NCBI GenBank assembly: GCA_002682825.1
Contig: NOKP01000028.1
Location: forward strand, 1-64,000
Length of the DNA: 64,000 nt
Direction: 5' to 3'
Origin: Neonectria sp. B-13
Taxonomy: Eukaryota; Ascomycota; Sordariomycetes; Hypocreales; Nectriaceae
Part shown: in pieces, positions 54,876-64,000 of the stretch
How the letters are laid out: the number at the start of each line of letters is the position of its first letter
Numbering within the stretch: the first letter of the stretch is position 1
Translations under genes and position numbers: made by a program
Notes under the pieces: model-generated
The model's input: only the letters and a program-made list of their open reading frames with translations
Database searches by the model: none
Told to the model about the DNA's origin: nothing

Positions 54876-56859
54876 GGGGGAGAGAAAAAAGAAGGGGGGG
54901 GGCACCTACTATTTTGCAGTAAAAAAGCAGGTCCCTGTAGGGGTAGAGGCTTCATGTGATTGGCTGGGACGGCATGGCGGCGAATAGCAGCGTCGGGGAG
55001 CGACAGGGCACAGGGGCCAGGGTACGGGTTTTCAGCCAAAGAGAGTCGGTCTCTACAAACAGTAGAATCTACGATGGTGTGTGGTTCAGTTTAGATGAGA
55101 AAGAATGACTGAGGATGGAGAACCCTAGAAATCAATCATACCATATTCTAAAGGCGATCAATGGTGTGTTAGGCAATGGCCGAGGTTGTAGGGCGTGCAG
55201 TCGGTGGCTCGCCCGGGGTGGGGTGGCGGAGCGGGAACAAGGTCCTTAAACTGGGTCCCCGCCAACCTGGTTCCCAGTTTTGGACCTGGCCGTGAGGGAC
55301 CAAATCAAAGGCCACCGGCCCAGGCTGGCTCAGGCTGGCTCAGCACCGGCTCAGATCAGCTCAGGCCGGCTCAGGCTAAAGCAGCAAGCGCTCAGTTCCA
55401 AGGAAGGAAGGGGAAGTTGTCGGTGTCGGTTTTGGGGTCGTGTATACCCTGTAATCAGAACTAGCAACGCAGAGGTTTCTAAGAGTAGACTCCAGCAACT
55501 CGGACGCCGGCCTGATTAGCGAAGCCCGTTCAAAGTCAATCGTCATAAGCCATTAGTCTCGGAATTGAACAGCCGAAACGAAGATGCGGGGCGGTCAACT
55601 TGTGTGGAGGCTTATACTGGGGAACGTAGATCATGGTATGCCTCGTTGAGAGTCCACCGTCGGAAGTCTGACCATGACTTGAGTCGGACACAACTTGTTA
55701 CGCGAATTGGTGATGAGGGCTACAGTGCTATCTCTCCAACAACACCAGAAGTCGGGACCAGATTTTCATCGTTTTACACAGGCCCAGAAGAAAGGCTGGT
55801 GAGGGCTCATCGTCGCGGACAAAGTGGTTTGGCATGACTCATAGGCCTTCGCTGTATCCAAATTCTCTTCATGTGTACTCTACATGGTCGATTGCAGGCA
55901 GCAGCGCGTGACGCGATATTGCTGGCGCGAGAGCGTCGCTCTTGACTGCGTAGGCCGCTCAATCATCCCTCTGTTCACCTCTTTGCCCCTCCGACACGCG
56001 ACTTTCCCGGTCAGACTCTATTGGTCGGGAGGCTTTTCCAATTAACCCGAGCAAGCACGGCAGAAGCAGCCTGGAGTCATTTGACTTCAGAGTTCGATCA
56101 GAAGACCGGCGTATTGACAATAACTGTCTACTTTCCTTCTTTGCCTGTCGGGACCGTTAGTAGTAGAACCGGGTATCCAACACAAAAGGAGGCCCTCGAT
56201 ATGCTCAAATGCGCCGCCCCTGAGATGAAGAATCGACTTGCTGGGATAATAGCCTCTTTCTCTCTCGTTCTCGACGCTAGTACAAGCGCTGCTATTGCGA
56301 ACGACACCTTCACACAGAGTCATATGCTGCTGGCTCGAGGTAAGACAGTTTCAAAGCTGTGAGAAATGTCTGAAGATGCTATGAGATGGGCCTTCTATCA
56401 ATTAAAACTGTGACAAATTGTAGTCTTTTCTGACTTGCTAGGAGGGGAGGACTGATATTCTTACTGTCCTTAGATTATATTATCACCTGAGTAATTGAGG
56501 TCTTTTATTATACTTTTAGCTTTAGAATTCTTAGCTACAAACCTATAGTACTGTATAAAATCCTTTAGTCTACTAGAAGTAACCCACTTCTTTATATAAG
56601 ATAGTGACCATGCGATTCGATGGACCGATGCCAAGAAGCAATCTGCTGCGTGGGGCGCACAAAGGCCGGATCCCAGTGATCCATCGTACCTCTACGCTAG
56701 TGTGAGCATGGGATATCTGAATCACTGAAGGAGCGAATTTGAGAAGTCGGACTGCCGATATTACCTGAAGTGCATGAGAAGGGTGAGGGGGACGCCTGAT
56801 TGCTTGCCGAGTCTTCGGTATGCAGATCGGGTCGGGCCAACCTGGACATAATAGTCCTC
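54876..56859. other. Gene-poor stretch
   Basis: No supported gene. A 113-aa plus ORF at 56021-56362 (AAWSHLTSEFDQKTGVLTIT...) is coding-like but unrecognised. 55320-55380 has a short tandem of CAGGCTGGCT/CAGCTCAGGC units. 56450-56600 is a short AT-rich patch. Confidence 0.45.
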
Positions 56860-57300
56860 TGCGTCCTCGTATCAGGCATGTTGATCTACTTCAGCGGCAT
56901 TTTGGGCTTTTCTCCATCGTTGGAAACTTTCCTCCCCGCCAGATCATATACGACGCACCTCTCTGGCCTGGTCTACGTTCTTCGCCTCCTTTTTCTTGAA
57001 TATACCCTCCCTTTACGGGCGTATCCTTTTCTTGGCATTGAGCGCCGACCACGCATGTACCAACTTGAACGGCTGGAGCCGATATGCAAGCAATACATGG
57101 TTATGGAATCCCAATCTCCTTTTGAAGGGCTGGTAAGCCTGATGTCATCTCCCGATCCGACACGCCGCACTTTCTTCGCTGGAGCGATGACGGGCAGACT
57201 GTTTCTCTAGGAGACGACATCGAAATCTCGATGGGCTAGTTCCGACGGCTACCCGAGTACTTCCTGAAGGAGGCGGACAGGCGATACGGGCCGTGTCGCA
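56860..57300 (+). pseudogene. Second relic of the tyrosine-recombinase-like family
   Basis: YFSGILGFSPSLETFLPARS, then LVYVLRLLFLEYTLPLRAYP, then RMYQLERLEPICKQYM, then SPFEGLVSLMS aligns with HFTAVMGIHPRSLAYRSAYY, LVWIGRLFFLEYSLPLYSY, QPERLEAIRTKYM and SPLGEILELKAF in the 52-54 kb copy. After a frame change it continues RWSDDGQTVSLGDDIEISMG*, then FRRLPEYFLKEADRRYGP. This Trp (W in RWSDDGQ) is the residue replaced by TAG in the other copy. The relic stops at the left arm of an inverted repeat near 57294. Confidence 0.7.
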
Positions 57301-57613
57301 CATTACCACCAGGTTCCACTGTGCTTTAGCGAGCCATGCGACCGGATGTGAAACGCGGCCCGTATCTTGGGGTCGTGTATCCGGTTTCATATCCAGCTTG
57401 TCGCATCAAGGACTCCAATCCTAACGACATGAGCTTAAATTGTGCCCGAACACATGGCTGTTCAATTTCCTTTGTTCTTTAGATAATTCTCATCAATTGA
57501 CTGGTGCCATCTCTGATCCCTGTGAAGCCAATTGTCTGACAGGTCGCGTTTCACATCCGGCCACATGGCTCGCTAAAGCAGAGTGAAACCTGGTGGTGAT
57601 ATGCGACACATTC
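57294..57613. repeat. Pair of ~70-bp inverted repeats around ~180 bp
   Basis: 57294-57361 (GTGTCGCACATTACCACCAG ... GGATGTGAAACGCGGCC) is the near-exact reverse complement of about 57543-57611. Differences are mostly transitions. The arms face each other over about 180 bp of non-coding sequence, like a small non-autonomous inverted-repeat element, or a fold-back of one copied segment. No clear target duplication was seen. Confidence 0.7.
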
Positions 57614-57963
57614 CCACCTTCATGACTGAATCTTCAGAGTTCATTTGCGTCAAGTACTCGACAAGTCCTCCTGCAGCCCTACTATTATCAGGATTGTCGC
57701 AGGCACGGATGGATAACGAAGATCAAATGAGCGCTTGATTTCCTATCTAAAGGAGCGGCGAAGGTCGGTCTCTTATACCTATGTTCAATCTGCCGATCTC
57801 GTAGGCAGCAGGCTATTGCCTGACGCCAGTTGTGGTGTGATGTTCACGCTGACCGTGAAGCTATTCACGATGGTCGTGATCCTTGCCCTTGATAAAGATG
57901 ATATCCACAACGACGGTAATGACCTCCATGCGATACAGCGCCTTTACCGTTTTCGAAAGCCGA
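57614..57963. other. Intergenic region
   Basis: No supported gene. An 83-codon plus ORF (57735-57986) overlaps the end of the next gene and is unremarkable. Confidence 0.45.
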
Positions 57964-59513
57964 TTAGAGCAGATGGTTGGACCTAAGGACCAATTCAAAG
58001 TATTCCTTAAACTCACGGACTTGCTCCTCACTCAACCTATTAATTCCAGCATTCAAATTCCAAAGTTTCTTCTCATCTGCAAGTGGCCAGTAGATCCAAT
58101 CTGTCACGATGTCCTGGACCAGGAGATGCAGGCCTTGGGTTGGATCAACCCAGAAGTAATCAAGTGCAGCACCCGCGAGCATACCCATCAGCTCAAAGAC
58201 TTTTTCAGTACCATGACCCGCGATACCGAGCACCGAGAAGGAGACATTGATGATCAAACTTATTCGGTCCTTCTTGGCTAAGTTTTCTTTCTGGAGCTCC
58301 ATCACGCGCTTGAATGCTGCGGAGATAATCAAGCCGATCATGATTGCAACCTGTTTGACTGCTGTTGGATCTCCAGGGGTGATGCTCTCATTTGTGCGCT
58401 TTACCAGATCGTCAAGCTGTTTCCTCAGACCTTCCTCTTCCTCGTCGTAGTTGCGGAAGCACGACAGCACCAAGTTTGCTCCAGCATCGGCGAGCAGGCG
58501 CTTCGAACGATTGGGAGGTCCTGCAAGGGACTTTGTCACAAATCGAAGGACTCGTTTTGCCACGCGTCTGGTTATCAACAACCCGCGCTTTTGCGTTGTT
58601 ATTTCGAGGACGACTTTGGGCGGCGCTTGGCCAAGCAGGAAGGAAAACAATTTGTCGTTCGTCGATCGAAGACGGACGACTAATAATAATGCCGTTCCAG
58701 CTGAGACAACCTTTGGCTTGTTACGCCACAACTTCCGAGCAACTGATCCTGGAATCGTCTCTTGAGGCCCGCATGACAGTATAGAAACAGTCTCCTTGGA
58801 AAGCTCATGCATGAATCCCGCGGCTGCTCGTCGGCCGAGATCGAAATCCCTCTCAAACTCATTGCCGTTACGGAATTGATCATAGACCTTTGGTTCGGCT
58901 GAGCTTAGAATGGCACGTTCCTTTGTGCTATTCTTCGAACAGGGGCAACGGCGGAGAAACACTCCGCCCCATCCATTGGGTACCTCGATACAGTCTGCCT
59001 GGCGAGTTGAATTCTCCTCCACGGGAAAGAATTGGATTTTTCCACGAGTTGTATTTACCAAGAGACCGAGAGGGACTCTTTGCCACTCGTCTTCAGAAGG
59101 GACTACCAGGACAAACGGACGAGGTTGAGGAGGTTCAGACTCGGCAGATTCGGAAGCTTGCTGAGTTGGACCAGACGGATCCGATTTTGCGCTATCCGGC
59201 TGCTGTTGGGTTTGTTTCGGCTTCTGTCCTGCTGTTACACTCTCGAATTCAGGTAATGTAACAGGCTCAGCGCGGGGTTGGTCAGAAGACTGATCGTCCA
59301 ACTTTCGAAGTTGGTCAGAAGATGGATCGCCCAACTCTTCACGTTCGTCGTCACCGGGAACGAAGACATCTTCACTGGTGGGTACGAGGTAGGCTTTTGA
59401 GACGTCTTCAGGGGTAGTGTCTGGCGCTGAACTCGGTATGGAATTAGATACTAAATTTCTGGGTCACTAGTTTGCCAATGCGGGTGCTCACCTGCAGTTC
59501 GGGTGGAGCTCAT
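57964..59513 (-). CDS. Protein of unknown function with hydrophobic C-terminal region, 502 aa
   Basis: The long frame (59334 leftwards) has no ATG at its start. A short first exon, 59513-59492 (MSSTRTA), joins through a GT-AG intron to 59450-57964, giving MSSTRTA|VSNSIPSSAPDTTPED and so on; 1509 nt, 502 aa. Residues 1-110 are acidic and Gln/Ser/Pro-rich, probably disordered. Then a globular part: PRPFVLVVPSEDEWQRVPLG, GKIQFFPVEEN and WGGVFLRRCPCSK. Hydrophobic helices lie at about 372-392 (VAIMIGLIISAAF) and 405-445 (ISLIINVSFSVLGIAG; MGMLAGAALDYFWV). I do not recognise the family. The frame is intact, codon use is ordinary, and it sits alone in a decayed region. Confidence 0.75.
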
Positions 59514-59745
59514 TGTGGCTCACGATTGTCTTAGGCGTCTCCTACGGCTCATGGGTCCTTCGAGGAATAGAGCAGATGTCTGCTCAGAATGTGTATCACC
59601 GGGTGCGTGATCGGGGGCGCTCGCAGAGCATCAAAGCATTTCAGAGATGCTAGTGAGGTGAGACGTCGATTTCAGCTTTATGTCGCAGCCGATGGAGAAT
59701 AGTAAACTTGAAGGAGTAAGCAGTTCTACCGAGTGGCGTAACGCC

Positions 59746-59763
59746 TGCGTCACGCCTGCGTCA
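59746..59763. promoter_or_regulatory. Tandem bZIP-like sites upstream of the 502-aa gene
   Basis: TGCGTCA occurs at 59746-59752 and again at 59757-59763 inside a repeated 11-bp unit CGCCTGCGTCA. Reverse complement TGACGCA is a CRE/AP-1-like half for fungal bZIP factors. About 240 bp before the start codon; functional role inferred. Confidence 0.4.
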
Positions 59764-62700
59764 CGCCTCCGCCTTCCCTGCTCCGTATTTCGTAAAAGGT
59801 TTTGAGGCCTCGGGCTGCGTACGGAGGAAGCCCATTGCCCAGAAGTCCAGGGGGTAGATATTGGTGAGCAATGGTGGCTGCAATAGCTTGGGACGGGGTG
59901 CTCAATTGCCGTTCAAGTAGCTGAGACACACGGTTGGCGTTCCCAAACAGTAGCTGTTCCGTGATTTGTTCCGCTTTGGGCCGGCCGTCGGTGGCTGAAA
60001 AATGTGGTCGACATAGTCAAAATGGCCAATCCTTTCACATGTACCCGTTGGCTCATGGAGGGCTATCGCCCCAGGCGAGCCAACGGGTATCATCGGAATT
60101 TCCCGCACCACTAAGCCCGGGATTTCCCAAACAATTCAGCCTTCATTCGTCACAAGTTCCGCCACCCATCGCAGGTTGAATGAAACGCAGCGCCTTGGGA
60201 CATGTGTTCTGAGAATGACACGGTGTTGGGTGCGTCCTATTTCTAGACGAGAAAGCGGAGAAGCATGCCCTGCCCGTTCCAGTGTGCACTGGGCCGAGCG
60301 ATAGGTTATCGGCAGTCTGCCGGCATGTGACTCCGAGGGACAATTTTCCCGAATTTTTGTCCACTGGCATTTTCTGGTGTCGCAGGCCAGGCATAATCTC
60401 AACAAGCCTCAGGAAACAACTGTAATTACTTAGTAATCCAGCTGCGTGCTTCAAGTAAAATCTGTGGGCTAGAGTACCACGCACTTTAGATAACGATCAA
60501 TCAACACACTGCTGCTGCTCATTATCGTTTACCAGACCTTTTGATCCTAACTCTAATCTTACGACGGACTCTTCAAGAGTTGGTTGAAGATTCCTATATA
60601 AAGTGAAAAGACGCTAATGAAAGCAAGGGGTAGAGTTGGTTGAAAACAGGGGAAGGTAGAGTTGGTTGACATTAAGGGGGTCTTTGGAAAATGATTGGCA
60701 TGAACATAAAGCTCTGGAATTCGTATTCCAAATGGGATATGAGAGCTTAACGCTAGGTGTGGGTTGGCAGGCTCAAAGATATCATGTGAAGGTATAAGGC
60801 CGGGGGTAGTATCTATCTCCATGATGTATCCTCAGACCTAATTTTCAAGGACGAAAATGTCAATTCAAAGATTCGTTATTGTGACTTGCGATATTACGAA
60901 ACAATGTAACCATTTTATATCCCTAAACTGTTCGGTAAACTCGACCGACTTATTTATGTATGCATTGGTTGGACATCGGCAGCTACAACGTCATGCTTAC
61001 GCAGATACCAGGTATGGGAAAACCTAACGTGCCAGTAGATGCCGCTAATTGTCAGGTAAGTTTCCTTAACGTCAAGCTTGTACTCACAGTAGGCATCAGC
61101 AGCGCTATTACCCTGATATCTAAGTGGTTATATACCTGGCATGTATGGGTCTCGTCACCAGCCCTGGTGACAATTAAATTACTATGGCGGAAATTCTGAC
61201 ACTAGCAGGACATGGGGCTGGTGACGATTAACAGGATCTCAACCAGTAGACATTTGCACAGCCTAAAAATTGGTGAGTATACATATACCATTGTATTACT
61301 ATCATACTGTCATCATTATAAAAACTTTAGGAAACACCCATTTCTCATGTCATTTCTAGCTGAGCAAGATATAGCCCCATCGTTGTTACCAAGACGCTGA
61401 AGCAAGAAGACGTTGTAGATAGCCAAAAGCCAACGATCTGTTATACTAAGCGATGTTTCTGGAATGACGTTATGTCCGAAACGTGGGGATTACAACGCTG
61501 ACTGTGCAAAGGGCGCAGCATCGTCTATGATTGGGCGGCGCGACATGGTCAGGTGCAAGATGAGCAACCAGTATATTTATCAACGGTGTCGAACTAATAG
61601 CGAAAGCTCTGCTTGATACGGGCTGAGTCCCACTATGGGAATATCTTTGTCACTCTAAAATGATCACGCTGGGTAACGGAGCTTTCCATACCTGATTGCT
61701 GCGGGCTGAACTCACAGATTAATCTTGTGGCAGCAATTTCAGGATGCCAAAGCCAATCTGTGGTCATCTATGATTTCAGCTGACCATGAGACGAAAGCCC
61801 CTGAAGTAAGTCTCTGATCAATATGGAACTTCCCGGACACTGTTAAATTCTCCTTATGGGCAGCAATCGATTTTCACATGTCTACGATAGCAATCATGTA
61901 CTAAAACGTTTCTATATTTTTCAGCTTCAATGACTTTCTCGCATGCCTAGTCTTTCACATGGGATTCGCTAGCCTTTGCTGGCCGGCCACCCTAGCAATT
62001 GAAGCAATCGAGGCCTCGAGCTTTCCTTTTCGTGACGTAATCATGGCAAAGGTTAACGTTACGCGGAGATTACTGTAATAAAGAGTTTCGGGTCTCACGG
62101 AGTGAACCGACGTGGCGCATCAGAGCAAGACTTATTGGGCAACAAAACTGGTCATATTCAATGCCTTGCGATGAAGATGACCCTCGGCTTCCAGCTCATC
62201 CAACAACGTGCACGGATCAGTTCGTTGCATTTCATCGAATTACAGGAGAGGCAAACCGGTCGCGGTTTGTGCAAAACAGCCTTAAGTAATAAAGCTTGAA
62301 GTAGTCGATTTCAATTTTCAAAGCTTGACTTCAAAAGTCTAAGGTTTTATTAGATATAGGTTACAAATCTTAGGTATTAAGAATAAGATAAAATAGCAGT
62401 CAATCAATATGGCTTACAGTAGGGCTAAAATAAGCGCTTATTAAGTTATACAAAAGGGCAATTGTTTCAACTGTTGATATTATCCTATGTCTTACCCTAG
62501 AATGTCTTACTAAGGGAGTAGTCAAGGAGTATAAAGGCTAGGAAAGAGAGAAATGAAGGGTTTATTGAGATATTCCATTGTGAAGAATAGATCTTATCAT
62601 TAGATAATAACCTCCCTCCTTAGGCAGCATTCTATTTTACCTCTCCTTAAAAATCTAGCTAGACTAGAATTAGCATTTGCCCATCTATCATTGGATTACG

Positions 62701-62960
62701 ATGGAAGGGGTCAAGACAGTTGCGAATCAACTCAAGGCGCAGTGGGAGCTTTGGACCGGGCAGGAGGTGTTAGATTCGGTAAAGAGGAGGGCTTTTACGC
62801 TACTTAAAGGTATGGCACGGGCTGACAAGATCATCACACCCGATTTGTAAATGAAACGGAAGGGCGAGAACTGGATGTACTTGAGGATACTAAGACGTCT
62901 GGACTTGAAGATTGTAGCATAGCAATACGTCAATAGTTGCCTTGCTGACTCAGAGACCTT
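59764..62960. other. Long gene-poor stretch
   Basis: 3.2 kb without a supported gene. GAGTTGGTTGA appears three times at about 60576-60668, and the last, GAGTTGGTTGACATTAA, matches about 1642-1658. 62300-62560 is moderately AT-rich, like lightly RIPed sequence. Confidence 0.45.
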
Positions 62961-63368
62961 TCACAGCTCTTCTCTGTCTACTTCTGGAATGTCCTTAGAT
63001 GCCAGGTCTATAATAATCTGAATTACTTCAGGATGCCCGTCTTCACTGCTAGACCTCTGATAAAATGGCAGAGCCTCAAAGTATTGCACCGGTGTATTAA
63101 CCCTGTACTCGATTGCATCTTCCTCAATACACTCAAGTACGGTTAACCTCCCCCTATCAAGGTAGCCGTCGTCCACAGCCCCAGTAATATGATAGCGTGC
63201 CCAGACAGCGTCGCCAAACCTGCTATCAAGAACAGAATCAACATATCTAGTAGCCCAAGGTTCAATTAATGGCATGATAGAGGTTCTGTTGAGCACATCA
63301 TTGAGGGAAATGTCTAAGAACAACTGCTCCACGAGCTGAGAGTAATCGATACTCAAAGCTACACTCAT
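62961..63368 (-). CDS. Hypothetical protein, 135 aa
   Basis: Continuous frame from ATG 63368: MSVALSIDYSQLVEQLFLDI, then SLNDVLNRTS, RFGDAVWARYHITGAV, CIEEDAIEYRVNTPVQYF and a C-terminal acidic IIIDLASKDIPEVDREEL. Acidic, soluble, no signal peptide, no membrane helix, no recognised motif. Amino-acid balance is protein-like, unlike surrounding short ORFs. It might be a short intact gene or the end of a larger one. Confidence 0.5.
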   Translation of the reverse strand: MSVALSIDYSQLVEQLFLDISLNDVLNRTSIMPLIEPWATRYVDSVLDSRFGDAVWARYHITGAVDDGYLDRGRLTVLECIEEDAIEYRVNTPVQYFEALPFYQRSSSEDGHPEVIQIIIDLASKDIPEVDREEL

Positions 63369-64000
63369 GGTAACTGTTCAACGTTAAAATTGATGATCAG
63401 TCAGAGACTGCATAGGGTGAGGGTTGACATGCCTGGGTCTTGCAGAGCTGGAAACAGAGGATGAATGGGGGAAATGGTAGGGGCACAGTGATGAGTGCAA
63501 GAGAAGATAGCGGAGTGAAGGCGGGGAATCCCCATGCTCCGTCTTTATAGATGTGTATCGACGATGAAAAGAGGCGGCGTCATTAGGCATCAATCCGATA
63601 GCGGCAGACGACGGAAGCAGCGGCCCGATCCATGCGCACGTCTTAAGCTGACAGGTGCAGCACTGCAGACATCGAACGATGATGTTGGGTCTTTCGTGAA
63701 TGCGAGTTGCCGTTCTTCCGGGTCTCGACCACAACTGGAGTTTGTTCCTTAGCCCCACGCAACTACAGTAGCTCGCCACGTTGAATTAGAATGCATTTTG
63801 TGGAGATGTTCTGGACTATGTTCCAAGATGAACTGGAGCCAACACAGATGTGCTGGCTTCCGTTCATTCCTGGCGCGCCCGAAGCTCTCGCTGCACGCCA
63901 CCCATCTGAATGGCAGTGCAAGAATGCAGCCGTTGTTGATTGCTATAAAGCCCGTCCATCGGCTTGTCCGTCTGACCCGAATCCCTTCTCAATACGGTTT
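63369..64000. other. Window end, no recognisable gene
   Basis: A 131-aa minus ORF at 63384-63779 is His/Ser/Pro-rich without a motif and is probably spurious. Confidence 0.45.

Noticed and set aside
54062..54987. Long ORFs spanning 54122-54875
   Set aside because: They consist of the N gap; no coding information.

Overview
The window looks like a repeat-rich, gene-poor stretch of a filamentous ascomycete chromosome, probably a Sordariomycete. Reasons: short GT-AG introns of 45-80 bp; fungal families (2EXR, DUF3176-like, DUF7703-like, pectate lyase PL3, CYP, LaeA-like methyltransferase, membrane ankyrin proteins); and strong repeat-induced point mutation (RIP). RIP shows as long TpA-rich, G/C-depleted blocks and as repeat pairs that differ almost only by C-to-T and G-to-A changes. 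The pectate lyase and the arabinanase relic hint at a plant-associated lifestyle; the species cannot be named.

Layout. 1-1.64, 5.85-6.59, 7.14-10.25 and 16.33-20.64 kb are RIP-degraded AT-rich blocks built from dispersed repeats. Less mutated copies of two of them lie in the window (1-100 pairs with 20528-20622; 6586-7135 pairs with 17766-18313). Between and beside the blocks are eroded genes: a LaeA-like methyltransferase relic (1.65-2.33 kb), a DUF7703-like relic running into the AT block (10.1-10.73 kb), and a MULE transposase fragment (14.2-14.8 kb). Intact genes in the left half are a 644-aa membrane glycoprotein-like protein (12.07-14.0 kb) and a 1453-aa membrane ankyrin-repeat protein (20.8-25.2 kb).

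26-48 kb is more gene-dense: an NmrA/epimerase-like oxidoreductase, an F-box/ankyrin gene running in frame into a broken MFS transporter, an ABM-fold monooxygenase, a 2EXR protein, a DUF3176-like relic, an intact DUF7703-like protein, a small mitochondrial-type membrane protein, a PL3 pectate lyase with a GC-AG intron, a complete P450, a tRNA-Thr(AGT), a 5'-truncated GH43 arabinanase and a broken FAD-linked oxidase.

48-64 kb is mostly gene-poor. It holds a large broken gene with tyrosine-recombinase-like motifs (52.0-54.1 kb, running into a 754-N gap), a second relic of that family at 56.9-57.3 kb beside a pair of ~70-bp inverted repeats, an intact 502-aa protein of unknown function (57.96-59.5 kb) and a 135-aa unknown ORF. 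The P450, oxidoreductase, FAD oxidase and MFS are not arranged as one obvious biosynthetic cluster. The main theme is decay: most relics are interrupted at codons where RIP-type transitions (CAG, CGA or TGG to a stop) explain the break, even in regions of normal GC.
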